A DNA stretch of 64,000 nucleotides from Gemmatimonadaceae bacterium (lineage in GTDB: Bacteria; Gemmatimonadota; Gemmatimonadetes; Gemmatimonadales; Gemmatimonadaceae), in NCBI GenBank assembly GCA_036496605.1, contig DASXKV010000001.1, forward strand, positions 31,957 through 95,956. The letters are read 5' to 3'. The position numbers were made by a program, and so were the translations under genes. This document shows positions 54,064 through 64,000 of the stretch, piece after piece. Positions within the stretch are counted from its first letter, which is position 1; every line of letters begins with the position of its first letter. Below the pieces are notes generated by a model, which made no database searches, was not told the origin of the DNA, and was given only the letters and a program-made list of their open reading frames with translations.

Positions 54064-55017
54064 CTAATCGAACAAGCTACTCACCGACTGCTCGCTGTGC
54101 GTGAAGCGGATCGCCTTCGACAACAGTTCCCCGACTGAAAGCACGCGTAACGTCGAAAAGCATCGCTCCGGTGGGATCGCAATCGTATCGGTGACCGCGA
54201 CCTCCGCGATCGCCGACTCGCATAAGCGCTTGGTGGCCGGGCCCGACAAAAGCGCGTGCGTCGCGCAACAATAAATGTCGCGCGCGCCGAGGTTCTTGAG
54301 CGCGCTCGACGCCTCGGACACTGTGCCCGCGGTGTCGATCATGTCGTCGACGAGAATGCAATCCATTCCCTCGACTTCACCGACGACGTTCACCACCTCC
54401 GACACGTTCGGGGCGGGACGCCGCTTGTCGATAATCGCAAGCGACGCATTGAGCCGCTTCGCGAACCCGCGCGCCATCTTCGCCGAACCCACGTCGGGGG
54501 CGACGACGACGGGATTCGTGAGCTGCTTGCGACGATAGTGATTCACGAACACCGGCATCGCATACAGATGGTCGACGGGGATGTCGAAGAAGCCCTGTAG
54601 CTGGTGCTGGTGAAAATCGACTCCGAGGACGCGATCCGCGCCCGCGGAGACGATCATGTTCGCCAACAACTTTGCGCCGATCGGTACCCGTGGTTGATCC
54701 TTACGGTCCTGTCGGGCGTAGCCGTAGTACGGCATGACGCAGGTGATGCGCGCCGCCGAGGCGCGTCGTGCGGCGTCGATCAGAAGCAGCAGCTCGAGAA
54801 CGTTCTCGGCCGGCGGGTTCGTCGGCTGGACGATGAACACGTCGAGCCCGCGCACGTTCTCGTCGATGCGGACGGAAATCTCGCCGTCGGCAAACCGCCC
54901 AAGGCTCACTCGGCCGACATCGACGCCGAGGTGATCGGCGATAGTCTCGGTGAGCGCGCGATTGGCCGAGCCAGACAGCAGCTTCAGGCCGTGACTAGGT
55001 ACTGCGAGTCCGTCCAT
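54064..55017 (-). CDS. prs: Ribose-phosphate pyrophosphokinase
   Basis: 317 residues. LLSGSANRALTETIADHLG opening, the ATP/catalytic FADGEISVRI, YARQDRKDQPR, and the PRPP-binding DDMIDTAGT near 226 are all present. It makes PRPP from ribose-5-phosphate and ATP for nucleotide, His and Trp synthesis. First gene of the prs-rplY-pth cluster; tRNA-Gln lies just upstream on the same strand. Confidence 0.96.
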   Translation of the reverse strand: MDGLAVPSHGLKLLSGSANRALTETIADHLGVDVGRVSLGRFADGEISVRIDENVRGLDVFIVQPTNPPAENVLELLLLIDAARRASAARITCVMPYYGYARQDRKDQPRVPIGAKLLANMIVSAGADRVLGVDFHQHQLQGFFDIPVDHLYAMPVFVNHYRRKQLTNPVVVAPDVGSAKMARGFAKRLNASLAIIDKRRPAPNVSEVVNVVGEVEGMDCILVDDMIDTAGTVSEASSALKNLGARDIYCCATHALLSGPATKRLCESAIAEVAVTDTIAIPPERCFSTLRVLSVGELLSKAIRFTHSEQSVSSLFD

Positions 55018-55066
55018 TGACGCAGTGTACGTGGCAGTGAGGAGCGAGCGTCAGCGAGCAGCGAAT

Positions 55067-55136
55067 TGCCCCGCGTGGATTCGAACCACGATTCTGCGGT
55101 CCAAAGCCGCATGTCCTGCCATTGGACGACGGGGCA
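55067..55136 (-). tRNA. tRNA-Gln (UUG anticodon)
   Basis: A 70-nt cloverleaf on the minus strand: 7-bp acceptor stem TGCCCCG/CGGGGCA, D-arm GTCC-loop-GGAC with GG in the loop, anticodon arm TGCGG-CTTTGGA-CCGCA giving anticodon UUG (Gln, codon CAA), and a T-arm CGTGG-TTCGAAT-CCACG. No CCA is encoded. It lies about 50 bp upstream of prs. Confidence 0.93.
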
Positions 55137-55208
55137 GACTTGTCCTGAGAAGCGCCAGCGACGAAGGACGTCCGGAGCAGTTGAAATAAACCGATGGCAG
55201 AAGCTGGG

Positions 55209-56306
<1,098 letters not shown>

Positions 56307-56332
56307 CGGCTCCTCTCGATGAGGCAGATGCT

Positions 56333-57679
56333 TTGACGATTCGTTTTCCAGATGGCTTTCTGTGGGGAGCGGCGACGTCGGCGTATCAGATCGAAGGGTC
56401 GCCGCTGGCCGATGGGGCTGGCCCGAGTATCTGGCACCGCTTTTCGCACAGCGCCGGTCGCACCGCCAATGGCGAGACCGGCGACGTGGCGTGCGACCAC
56501 TACAATCGTTATGCAGACGACGTCGAGCTGATGCGAAAGCTCGGCCTGAACGCATATCGCTTCAGCATCTCCTGGGGTCGCGTGCTGCCCGAGGGACGAG
56601 GGCGCGTCAACTCCGCGGGCATCGGATTCTACGATCGCCTCGTCGACGAGCTCCTCGCGGCGGGCATCGCGCCTAACGTCACACTGTATCACTGGGATCT
56701 GCCCGCCGCGCTGGACGACCGCGGCGGTTGGCTCAATCCCGACATCGCTCAGTGGTTCGCCGAATACGCGCGCGTCGTGTTCGATACGCTGGACGACCGC
56801 GTGGGAATGTGGGCGACGCTGAACGAGCCCTGGGTCGTCACCGATGGCGGCTACCTGCGTGGCGCCCTCGCACCGGGGCACAGCAATCTCTACGAGGTAC
56901 CGATCGCGACGCACAATCTGCTGCGCGCGCATGCCGCGGCCGTGGAAGCATACCGCGCGAGCGGGACGCACCGCATCGGCATCGTCGTCAACCTCGAGCC
57001 GAAGTACGTGGCGTCGGAGAGGGAAGAGGATCACGCGGCGACGCGTCGCGCCGACGCGTACATGAATCGGCAATATCTCGATCCGCTTTTTCGCGGCGGC
57101 TACCCTAACGAGTTGCGCGAGATCTTCGGCGAGGCGTGGCCGGATCATCCGGCCGCGGAGCTCGAGCATCTCCAGCAGCCGCTCGATTTCGTCGGCGTGA
57201 ACTACTACACGCGGAGCGTCACGCGAAACGATCCCACTGCGTGGCCGGTGCGCGCGGGACGAGTCGATCAACCACGGCACGCGTACACGGCGACGAATTG
57301 GGAGGTCTACGCCGATGGCCTCATGGATACGCTCAAATGGGTGACCGAGCGGTACGGCCGCATGCCGTTGTACGTCACCGAGAATGGCGCTGCGTTCTAT
57401 GATCCGCCGCAGGCGATCGACGGTCGCGTCGAGGACCCACTCCGCGTCGCGTACTACCGGTCGCACCTTCGCGCTGCTCACGAAGCACTCTGCCAGGGCG
57501 TCGATCTGCGCGGATACTATGCCTGGTCGCTGCTCGACAACTACGAGTGGAGCCTCGGCTACTCGAAGCGTTTCGGAATCGTGCACGTCGATTACGCGAC
57601 GCAGCAACGAACGCCGAAGGCCAGCGCGCGGTTCTATTCCGAGGTGATCAGGACGCATGGGGGCGCGCTCGACGCCTGA
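56333..57679 (+). CDS. GH1-family beta-glucosidase
   Basis: 448 residues from TTG 56333. GH1 signatures: N-terminal FPDGFLWGAATSAYQIEG, the acid/base TLNEPW (near 163), the nucleophile YVTENGAAF (near 350) and the C-terminal YAWSLLDNYEWSLGY. It hydrolyses beta-glucosides or oligosaccharides, probably in the cytoplasm since no signal peptide is present. It is divergent from the ABC ATPase with only 26 bp between start codons and convergent with the permease operon. The context suggests cleavage of imported beta-linked oligosaccharides. Confidence 0.93.
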   Translation: MTIRFPDGFLWGAATSAYQIEGSPLADGAGPSIWHRFSHSAGRTANGETGDVACDHYNRYADDVELMRKLGLNAYRFSISWGRVLPEGRGRVNSAGIGFYDRLVDELLAAGIAPNVTLYHWDLPAALDDRGGWLNPDIAQWFAEYARVVFDTLDDRVGMWATLNEPWVVTDGGYLRGALAPGHSNLYEVPIATHNLLRAHAAAVEAYRASGTHRIGIVVNLEPKYVASEREEDHAATRRADAYMNRQYLDPLFRGGYPNELREIFGEAWPDHPAAELEHLQQPLDFVGVNYYTRSVTRNDPTAWPVRAGRVDQPRHAYTATNWEVYADGLMDTLKWVTERYGRMPLYVTENGAAFYDPPQAIDGRVEDPLRVAYYRSHLRAAHEALCQGVDLRGYYAWSLLDNYEWSLGYSKRFGIVHVDYATQQRTPKASARFYSEVIRTHGGALDA

Positions 57680-57688
57680 CAGGGCTGC

Positions 57689-58549
57689 TCATTCCTTCAC
57701 ACTCCCCATCATGATGCCGGCCACGTAATAGCGTTGCAGAATCAGAAACGCCAATAGCACCGGCAAGACCGTCACCACCGATCCGGCCATCATGAGTTCC
57801 GTGTCTTGCACGTGCTCACCCGAGAGCGCTGCGAGCGCGACGGGCAACGTGAATCGCCGATCGTCGCTGAGGATGATCAACGGCCACATGAAGTCGTTCC
57901 ACGTCGCGAGGAAGGTCCAGATCGCGAGCGTCGCGAGAATCGGCGTGATCACCGGCAGCACCACCGATCGGTAGATCCGCAACTCACTCGCGCCGTCGAC
58001 GCGCGCGGCGTCGAGCAGATCCTCCGGAATGGCAAGCGCATACTGGCGGATGAGGAAGATTCCGAAGATGCTCGCCATGCCCGGAATGATCACGCCCCAG
58101 TACGTGTTCACGAGGTGCAGTGATTTCATCAGGAGGAACAGCGGGAGCATCGAGACCTGCACCGGAATTACGAGGCCCAATGCCAGGCCACGAAAGAGTC
58201 GATCGCGGCCTTTGAAACGCAGTTTCGCGAGTGCATATCCGGCGAGTGAGTTCACGGCGAGCGAGAGCACGGTCACGACGATCGACACGAAAGTGCTGTT
58301 GGCGAGATAGCGGCCGAGGCTGAGCCGACTGAAGAGCGTTCGATAGTGATCTAGAGTCGGAGCGTGCGGCAGGAAGTGCGGCGGGTACGAGTTGGCCTCA
58401 CCGGTCGCCATGAACGAGGCGGAAATCATCCACAACGTCGGTAGGAGCGCGACAATGGCGCCGCCGATGAGCAAGCCATACAGCAGTCCTCTTGCGAGTA
58501 CTGCCGCGCCGGGGCTCCGAGCGACGACCGGCTTGGCGGCCGTGGTCAT
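57689..58549 (-). CDS. Carbohydrate ABC transporter permease, MalG/UgpE type
   Basis: 286 residues from ATG 58549, six membrane helices. The cytoplasmic coupling helix with the EAA motif reads IPEDLLDAARVDGASELRIYRSVVLPV in pattern (EAA loop near 190). Second permease of the CUT1-type importer, directly downstream of the first with a 2-nt gap. It ends 9 bp from the GH1 stop. Confidence 0.92.
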   Translation of the reverse strand: MTTAAKPVVARSPGAAVLARGLLYGLLIGGAIVALLPTLWMISASFMATGEANSYPPHFLPHAPTLDHYRTLFSRLSLGRYLANSTFVSIVVTVLSLAVNSLAGYALAKLRFKGRDRLFRGLALGLVIPVQVSMLPLFLLMKSLHLVNTYWGVIIPGMASIFGIFLIRQYALAIPEDLLDAARVDGASELRIYRSVVLPVITPILATLAIWTFLATWNDFMWPLIILSDDRRFTLPVALAALSGEHVQDTELMMAGSVVTVLPVLLAFLILQRYYVAGIMMGSVKE

Positions 58550-58551
58550 CG

Positions 58552-59442
58552 TCAGGCGCGCTCCCGTTGGAGGCGCATCTGAAGCAGCGTCCAGATCAGT
58601 ATGATGGCAAATAGCACGAACGCGATCGCTGCCGCGACGCCCATCCGCCACCACCGAAACCCCTCTTCGTACATGAAGAGGACGAGACTCGTCGTTGCCC
58701 TGAGCGGGCCGCCGCCGGTCATGACGTATGGCTCCGCGAAGAGCTGGAAGTAGCCGATCATCGTGACGACGCCGACGAAGAGGAACGTCGGCGCGAGCTG
58801 CGGGATGGTCACGTGCCGGAAGCGCCGGAGCGCACCCGCGCCATCGATACGCGCCGCTTCGTACAGCTCTTCGGGGATGCTTTGGAGGCCGGCGATGAAG
58901 ATGAGCATGTTATAGCCAAAGTTCTTCCAGATGGCCATCACAATGATCGCCGGCATCGCCCAGCGCGGATCGCCGAGCCAGTCGATCGGCCCGATGCCGA
59001 CGTGGGCGAGCAGGTAGTTGAGCAAACCGTACCGCGGGTGGTAGAGATACCGCCACACCACGGCGATGGCGACGAGCGTCGTCACGAATGGCGTGAAGTA
59101 GACCGTGCGAAACACACCACGCAGCCGCACGGCGCGGGCGTTCACGAGCAGCGCAGCACCTAACGACACGGCGACCGTGAGCGGGCCGCCGACGAGCGCG
59201 AAGTAGAAGGTGTTCTTGACCGCGGTCCAGAACGTTGGATTGTGAATCAGGTTCGCGTAATTGCCGAGGCCAACGAAGCGGGCGAGCGACGCGTTCCCGA
59301 GCGCGTAGATATCAAAGTCGGTGACGCTCAGGAGGAGCGACGCGGCAACCGGGAGAAAGAAGAAGAGACCGATGAGAACGAGTGCCGGCGCAAGGAAGTA
59401 CCAGGCGGCACGCGCCTGGGCGCCTTCCGGCCCTCGCTTCAC
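58552..59442 (-). CDS. Carbohydrate ABC transporter permease, MalF/UgpA type
   Basis: 296 residues from GTG 59442, six membrane helices. The EAA loop is IPEELYEAARIDGAGALRRF (about 205-224). Together with the MalG-type protein it forms the membrane channel of a CUT1 importer. The start overlaps the binding-protein stop by 4 bp (GTGA). Confidence 0.92.
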   Translation of the reverse strand: MKRGPEGAQARAAWYFLAPALVLIGLFFFLPVAASLLLSVTDFDIYALGNASLARFVGLGNYANLIHNPTFWTAVKNTFYFALVGGPLTVAVSLGAALLVNARAVRLRGVFRTVYFTPFVTTLVAIAVVWRYLYHPRYGLLNYLLAHVGIGPIDWLGDPRWAMPAIIVMAIWKNFGYNMLIFIAGLQSIPEELYEAARIDGAGALRRFRHVTIPQLAPTFLFVGVVTMIGYFQLFAEPYVMTGGGPLRATTSLVLFMYEEGFRWWRMGVAAAIAFVLFAIILIWTLLQMRLQRERA

Positions 59443-60749
59443 CGTGCCGCCTCGCGGGCGACGGCCTTGGCTTCGTGCGCGAGAATCCAGCGACGCTTCT
59501 CGAGGATCTGGTCCACGTCGCGGTCGAGCGACGCCAGCGCCCGTTGCGGCGGCACGTGGCCGCGAATCACCGACTCCGATGCCTCGATCAACTTGCTCGA
59601 GATGATCTCGACCTCGGCGACTTTCGGAATCGGGCGCACGCGCTGGAGCTGGGTGTAAAACGCGCGGAAATGCTCGTCGCCACTGAGCGAGCTATCGCGC
59701 CAGGCGGCGATGCTCGCGGGGAGGTCGCCCGTTAGGCGCGAGAACCGAAGCTGCTGTTCCGGTCGAGCGAGATATTCGACGAGCTTCCACGCCGCCTCCT
59801 TGTGCGGCGACGCGTGGAAAATGACGATGCTCGATCCGCCGGCGAGGGACACACCGGAGGCATCGCCAGTTGGGCCGGGCAGGGGAGCGGTACCCCAGGC
59901 GTGCTGAAGCTCCGCGGGCAGTCGTTTACGCATCTCGCCGACGTTCCACGGTCCCGTGATCCACATCGCGAACATTCCGCGCGAGAATTCCTGATAGACA
60001 TTCGCGACGTCGTTCGTCCCGGCCACCGGAGCGAGATGGTCGCGAAACAGGCTCAGGTAAAAATCAAAGGCCCGAGCGAAGGCGCTGTCGCTGAAGGCGC
60101 CATATCGCCCTCCGTCCTTGAGAATCGGCGACCCAGCTTGGAGGCCGAGGACCATCGGCTGCGCCCATTCATTCGTGGGGAGAAAGATTGCATAACGAGT
60201 CAGTCCCTGTTGTCGCTTCACCGCCTCCATCGCCGAGCGCCATCCCGCCCATGTGTCAGGAATCGAGGGGTAGCCCGCCTTTGCGAGGAGATCCTTGCGA
60301 TAGAAGATGACGCGCGTGTCGACGTACCATGGAATCCCGAATGTCGTATCGTCGATGACGTTCGTGTCCCAGATTCCGCGGAAGAAGGCATCGGGCCTAA
60401 CGACGTTCGATCGCGCGATGTAGCTCTCGAGAGGCTCCAGAGCGTGAATCGCCTGAAACTCGGGCACCCACGTGTTCCCGAGCTGTGCGACGTCCGGCGT
60501 CGCTTCGCCGACGAACGACGTGAGCAACTTCTCGTGCGCCGCGGACCACGGCATGGTCTGGACGCGCACGTGGACGCCGGGATTCTCCCGCTCGAACTCC
60601 GGCATCATCCGGGCGACGACTTCGCCTTCGGCGCCCATCGCCCAGAAGCGAAGGGTGATGCTGTTGTCGGGAACCGTGCGACAGGCCCCCGCCAACACCA
60701 ACATCGCACAAACCGACAAACGCCGACGGAACACGGACAAACATGGCAC
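59439..60749 (-). CDS. Sugar-binding lipoprotein of an ABC importer (family 1)
   Basis: 436 residues from GTG 60749, which has GGAG 7 nt upstream; the long upstream frame is not protein-like. Signal with lipobox LAGAC (Cys near 24). The mature protein has family-1 features, including FWAMGAEGEVVARMMPEFE reduced to pattern, ATPDVAQLGNTWVPEF and a late WKLVEYLARPEQQLRFSRLTG. It captures an oligosaccharide in the periplasm for the two permeases. Ligand not determined; neighbouring GH1 and GH144 enzymes point to a beta-glucan product. Confidence 0.9.
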   Translation of the reverse strand: MPCLSVFRRRLSVCAMLVLAGACRTVPDNSITLRFWAMGAEGEVVARMMPEFERENPGVHVRVQTMPWSAAHEKLLTSFVGEATPDVAQLGNTWVPEFQAIHALEPLESYIARSNVVRPDAFFRGIWDTNVIDDTTFGIPWYVDTRVIFYRKDLLAKAGYPSIPDTWAGWRSAMEAVKRQQGLTRYAIFLPTNEWAQPMVLGLQAGSPILKDGGRYGAFSDSAFARAFDFYLSLFRDHLAPVAGTNDVANVYQEFSRGMFAMWITGPWNVGEMRKRLPAELQHAWGTAPLPGPTGDASGVSLAGGSSIVIFHASPHKEAAWKLVEYLARPEQQLRFSRLTGDLPASIAAWRDSSLSGDEHFRAFYTQLQRVRPIPKVAEVEIISSKLIEASESVIRGHVPPQRALASLDRDVDQILEKRRWILAHEAKAVAREAAR

Positions 60750-60917
60750 GCCGTCACTCCAGCGCGGGCCGTGGACGCCGGTCAACGCCAATGCTGTGCC
60801 TTCGCCGCCGCGCGTTCGCGCGCCGCAAGTCGGCGTTTCCTCGGCGCCGCACTTTGGGGTCCGTCCTGGCGGCCCAGTTTTCGCCGGCCAGTATCTTAAC
60901 GCGGGCGTGATGCGCAA

Positions 60918-62156
60918 GCACTTACTCCTTGAGATGCAGCACCCGCGCGTTCGTGAACGTAATACTCCGAAGGTAACTCACGATGTCCGCGAGCGTCCGG
61001 ATTTGACGTTCCTGGCGCTCCTTCACGCGAGTAGCGGGTCTGGGGGGTGGATGGTGGGTGGTGGAGTCACGGTGATCGTGCGCGAAGGACTGTGCGTGAT
61101 TCGCCGAGTACGGTGCTCATGAAGCGAGGCAAATGAGGTGTTGCACTCAGGTCTGCGGGTGTAAGGCTCCGAACGGTTCGTGTGCGACAGGGGAAGACGC
61201 GTGGAGCGATGGGGACTGGTCGTGCCTATCTGGGAAAGCCGCCGAGTGGCGGGAGAGTGCGAAGTGGTTGGTGAGGCGTCGTGAGTGGCGGTAGCAGTGA
61301 CGGTGGTACCTCACCAGGGTCTGGTCGTGGACACTCGAAGGCCGGAGCGTTGCAATGATGTGCACAGCGTGGTGCGCTGGGCAAGAGGCGTGTTCTCGCA
61401 GGAGCCGGGGCTGACGGAAGGGACGGGACACGTTGTCGCGCGAGGACGCTGCCTGTCGGAGTGTGTTGGCGCGGTGATGCGGTGGGTGCGCGGCCGCGCG
61501 CGTAAGAGTCCGCGTGTGATCGCTGGTACTCGGCGCGTGCCGGCCCGCGACCGCTGCGTGAAGAGCCGAGCTTCGCGATGAGATGTCACACGCTCGCGAG
61601 GCATGCCGCCGTCGGCCATCTGAAAGAGCCACCCCTCGAGATGTTAATCCTCGTTCGCTGCGTGCTTGTCGAGTATAAGGAAAGGCTAACTCTAAACGCC
61701 CTCGTGATAGTGGAAGAGCACGCGACTCGAGTCTATCCCCGCCCAGTCATAATAGATGCCGTCGTTGCCTAAGTACGCGTTACGTCCGAGCAATTGCGAG
61801 CCATCGAACGGCTTCTATGAGACCGCGTGGCGATTGTCCGCGGCACGATTGCCAAAAGTCGGCGACGGACGTAAAAAGTGGGCGTTCGCGTGGTGATTGT
61901 GCCGCGCCGAGCAATGAAAGTCTCCCGCAAACTTCTGTAAAATCGAAGATCCCGACGGAAATCGGCTGTCGTCTCGGCGAAGTGGCGCACATGTCGATGG
62001 ATGTCGCGCCTGAATCGGTGTATGTCAGCGCGTGCCAAGCGCAAAAGGACGAGACAGTCAGTTTTGTGCGATTCCCGGTGCTGAATGTAAATGAGCTTTC
62101 GCTCACTGACGTCGGCCGTTAGCGAACGCTGGGTTGTGTGCTCACGCTTCGGGGAA
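60918..62156. other. Gene-poor region with decayed coding fragments
   Basis: About 1.2 kb with no ORF I can support. The minus frame ending at the TAA at 60922-60924 encodes a cytochrome-c-like tail (TLADIVSYLRSITF), perhaps the last 35-40 residues of a lost gene, and a second fragment lies at 61692-61814. Codon structure is poor and G/T-rich runs such as GGGGGGTGGATGGTGGGTGG occur near 61040. The remaining open frames here lack protein-like composition. Confidence 0.5.
61692..61814 (-). pseudogene. Unidentified protein fragment (about 40 residues)
   Basis: The minus frame between two stops reads as plausible protein (QLLGRNAYLGNDGIYYDWAG and SRVLFHYHEGV) with no start ATG, so it looks like the C-terminal end of a degraded gene. 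The amino-acid pattern resembles a folded exported or enzyme domain but I cannot assign it. Chance coding is possible over so short a stretch. Confidence 0.3.
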
Positions 62157-63602
62157 TTACTGGAGCCAGGCGCCTGTGAATCCGGCCCGCTGGAGCCCGC
62201 GTCTGATATAGGGACTCTGCCTCATCAGTCTCCAGATCAAGCCGGTCCGATAATTCTCGATCATGCCGACGATCGGGCCCTGGTCGATCCCGAGGTAGTC
62301 GGTGTCGAACCAGCCGACGCCGTTCACGACGCGACCCTGCTGCACGCGCACGCTCGCGTTGTCGTACGTGGGATTGAATGCGTCGAGAAATCCGTATTGG
62401 CCGAATAGCGGATCGCCATATTTGGCGCGCATTGCCTTGAGGGCCGGCACGACAATCTCTGGCGCGAAGGCGATCGAGCCGGCGGCGGCGGTCGGTGCGA
62501 TGGTGCCGTCGTCGCGAATATCGTTGGCGGCCGCGCCACGCGCGTTGTAGGTGTGGAATTGCCGCGTGACGCCGGCGACGACCATCGTCGTATCGAGAGG
62601 TCCATCCGAGGCCGTGAGTCCCCAAATGTCGGCGCCGTAGTCGCGAAACTTCGACGGATTGTCGATCGCATACGCGCGCTGCGACAGCGTCGCGCGACGC
62701 GAGTTCTCGAAGTAGTCGATATTTCGGGCGCGCATATACGCGTCCTGAATGCCGCGGAAGTCGATGAACAGTTGTGAATACTGGTGGCCAAAGAGCGGCG
62801 CGAAGTTGACGTGCGCCTGGCCGTAGAACGTGTTCCATTGGTACGTCGACGTCCACTGATTCCACGCCGTCGAATCGATCGGATGCGTCGGTGAGCCTAA
62901 CGCGAGGACATAGAGGAGCATTGCCTCGTTGAACCCGCGCCAATCGGCCGCGATAAAATTGGACTCCGGGTGCCACCCCATGCTGACGAGTGGTGCGTTA
63001 GGCGACGCCCACGTCCAGTCGACGCGCGAATAGATGGAATCGGCGAGGGCGCGAATGGCCGTCTCGTCGGAATCGCTGCCAGTGAAATATTCGCGACAAA
63101 CCAAGATACCGCCTAACAACAGAGCCGTGTCGATGGTGGAAAGCTCGACCTGTTGGAAGCGCAGACCGGTGTTCATGTCGAGAAAGTGATAGTAGAAGCC
63201 TTTGTAGCCGGTGACGCCGGTGGCTGCCGGTCCCTGCGGTGCTTGATAGAGGAAGGTGAGCGTTGTGCGGACGCGCGCGCGGGCGTCGGCGCGCGAGACG
63301 TAGCCGCGCTCGACGCCGATCGGGTATGCCGTTAGGCCGAACCCGATCGCCGCGACCGACGAGAAGGATTGCGTCGGCCAGCGATCGGGAATGAGTCCGT
63401 TCGTGGGGTTCGTGGTTTCCCAGAACCAACTGAAGGTTCGGTTCTCGAGCGTGTCGAGGAAGGGATCGGCGCGGAAGTCGGGCGCGGGGCCAGCAATCGC
63501 CGTCGTGCCCCGGCTATTGCAGCCGGGAAGGAGAGCGATCACGGCCAGGAGAGCGATGCAGCCGGCTCGCGCGCAGCTCGGCAGTGGCGAGGTTCCTGTC
63601 AC
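62157..63602 (-). CDS. Glucoamylase-like lipoprotein, GH144-type (endo-beta-1,2-glucanase family)
   Basis: About 481 residues from GTG 63602; the start is uncertain because the frame is open to 63692. Lipoprotein signal with lipobox LLPGC (near 24-28). The all-helical glycoamylase-type domain is recognised from ENRTFSWFWETTNPTNGLIPDRW, TGYKGFYYHFLDMNTG, LSTIDTALLLGG, GWHPESNFIAADWRGFNEA in pattern and the late GWFDTDYLGIDQGPIVGMIENY. Related GH144 enzymes cut beta-1,2-glucans. The acidic residues in these motifs are the likely catalytic or binding positions. It lies between the TonB receptor end and the ABC importer genes. Confidence 0.82.
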   Translation of the reverse strand: MTGTSPLPSCARAGCIALLAVIALLPGCNSRGTTAIAGPAPDFRADPFLDTLENRTFSWFWETTNPTNGLIPDRWPTQSFSSVAAIGFGLTAYPIGVERGYVSRADARARVRTTLTFLYQAPQGPAATGVTGYKGFYYHFLDMNTGLRFQQVELSTIDTALLLGGILVCREYFTGSDSDETAIRALADSIYSRVDWTWASPNAPLVSMGWHPESNFIAADWRGFNEAMLLYVLALGSPTHPIDSTAWNQWTSTYQWNTFYGQAHVNFAPLFGHQYSQLFIDFRGIQDAYMRARNIDYFENSRRATLSQRAYAIDNPSKFRDYGADIWGLTASDGPLDTTMVVAGVTRQFHTYNARGAAANDIRDDGTIAPTAAAGSIAFAPEIVVPALKAMRAKYGDPLFGQYGFLDAFNPTYDNASVRVQQGRVVNGVGWFDTDYLGIDQGPIVGMIENYRTGLIWRLMRQSPYIRRGLQRAGFTGAWLQ

Positions 63603-63672
63603 GCAACGGGGATTGAGGCCGGACCACTGCACGTGGTGCAGATGCTGCGCCAGCAGATACTGCCTAACGGCA

Positions 63673-63697
63673 GGGCGGTGGGTTGCGCCCACCGCCC
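63673..63697 (-). terminator. Strong hairpin between the TonB receptor and glucanase genes
   Basis: GGGCGGTGGG (63673-63682) and CCCACCGCCC (63688-63697) form a perfect 10-bp stem with a 5-nt loop, 11 nt after the receptor stop on the minus strand. There is no T-tract, so it may reduce read-through or protect the upstream transcript rather than terminate fully. Confidence 0.6.
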
Positions 63698-63708
63698 GAT
63701 CGTCGTTT

Positions 63709-64000
63709 CTACCAGTTCACCTCCAGGCCGAGCTGGTACCGCCGAGGGTCGTTGAGCGTGCAGTCCGCCGTACCAAACGCCGGATTGTTTTTCACGACGC
63801 CACCGGGGTTGATGAGAGGGGAACCCGTTTCGTAGCAACCGAGGTTCGCTCGGTTGAACACGTTGAACAGATCGAACGTGACGCCGTACGAGAGGCGCTG
63901 CTGTCCGAGGTTGGGGAAATCCTTTCGGAAGCGGACGTCGACATTCTGATACGGGAACGTTCCCGGGACAGTGAAGCCACCACGTACATATGGATTGAGG
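63709..64000 (-). CDS. TonB-dependent receptor, C-terminal end (partial)
   Basis: The minus frame from the window edge to the TAG at 63709-63711 gives 96 residues. The barrel-end pattern is clear: [34 protein letters not shown] and the final YQLGLEVNW ending in an aromatic, as in outer-membrane barrels. The Cys pair (LGCYETG and TADCTLN) is common in the carboxypeptidase-regulatory/TonB receptors of this type. The 5' part lies beyond the window. It likely imports the glucan products into the periplasm. Confidence 0.88.
   Translation of the reverse strand, partial: LNPYVRGGFTVPGTFPYQNVDVRFRKDFPNLGQQRLSYGVTFDLFNVFNRANLGCYETGSPLINPGGVVKNNPAFGTADCTLNDPRRYQLGLEVNW

Noticed and set aside
59802..60899. 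Plus-strand frame opposite the solute-binding protein gene
   Set aside because: Antisense to a gene with a lipobox and family motifs; composition typical of a shadow frame.
61147..61632. 161-residue minus frame in the gene-poor region
   Set aside because: Dominated by Arg, His, Ser and Ala with no hydrophobic pattern or ribosome site; unlike real proteins of this window.
61817..62122. Overlapping frames on both strands upstream of the glucanase end
   Set aside because: Neither strand shows a family pattern or codon bias, and a fragment reading is equally possible, so no CDS is called.

Overview
The window reads as chromosomal DNA from a GC-rich (by eye about 60-65% GC) Gram-negative-type bacterium. 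An outer membrane is implied by LolA, a TonB-dependent receptor end, a BamA-like barrel fused to a metallopeptidase, and lipoproteins with clear lipoboxes. The short primary sigma factor lacking region 1.1, the many M28/M56/S41 peptidases, the PD40-barrel protein and the gene style fit the Gemmatimonadota best. That assignment is inference, because no rRNA gene is present.

Layout. 1-0.6 kb: remnant of an MFS transporter. 0.6-3.7 kb: BlaI/BlaR-type repressor-metalloprotease pair behind a palindromic operator. 3.8-9.6 kb: hybrid histidine kinase, YifB/ComM ATPase, M28 peptidase. 9.7-14.6 kb: methyltransferase, LarE, a small coupled ORF, ThpR, an exported unknown, an NtrC-type activator and a membrane protein. 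14.8-24.5 kb: aldehyde dehydrogenase, signal peptidase I, primary sigma factor, YajQ, then the overlapping rimO-hemL-spoIID run with an outer-membrane-type protein and a Gfo/Idh oxidoreductase. 24.6-29.1 kb (minus): GAF/HD-GYP protein, CsgG-like protein, MBL hydrolase, cAMP-type CRP regulator. 29.2-34.2 kb (plus): rpmE-prfA-prmC-ylbF-tmk-S41 protease. 34.2-46.9 kb (minus): lolA, DAHP synthase, RNase Z-like MBL, smc, two SPOR-domain proteins, the peptidase-propeller-barrel fusion, rsfS. 47.1-55.1 kb (mostly minus): rplI-DUF2232-rpsR-rpsF, ychF, pth, rplY, prs and tRNA-Gln, with a small plus-strand four-helix-bundle gene inserted. 55.2-64 kb: an apparent glucan-use locus (ABC ATPase, GH1 beta-glucosidase, two permeases, lipoprotein binding protein, GH144-type glucanase, end of a TonB receptor) holding about 1.2 kb of decayed DNA.

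Most of the window is housekeeping. I found no phage, CRISPR array, transposase or recognisable defence island. The two signals not explained by genes are sequence-level. First, the octamer CGTTAGGC/GCCTAACG occurs about 31 times by hand count, nearly always inside genes and in both orientations, forcing codons that are rare in such DNA. Second, a set of intergenic low-complexity inverted repeats uses different repeat units (GGGGCTA, GGTTGGT, GTAGAGG) but one architecture. Other points are a prfA gene with no ATG/GTG/TTG start, a perfect CRP-type site beside crp, paired 12-bp palindromes before the HD-GYP gene, and a BY-kinase-like protein without a P-loop fused to SPOR repeats directly upstream of smc.
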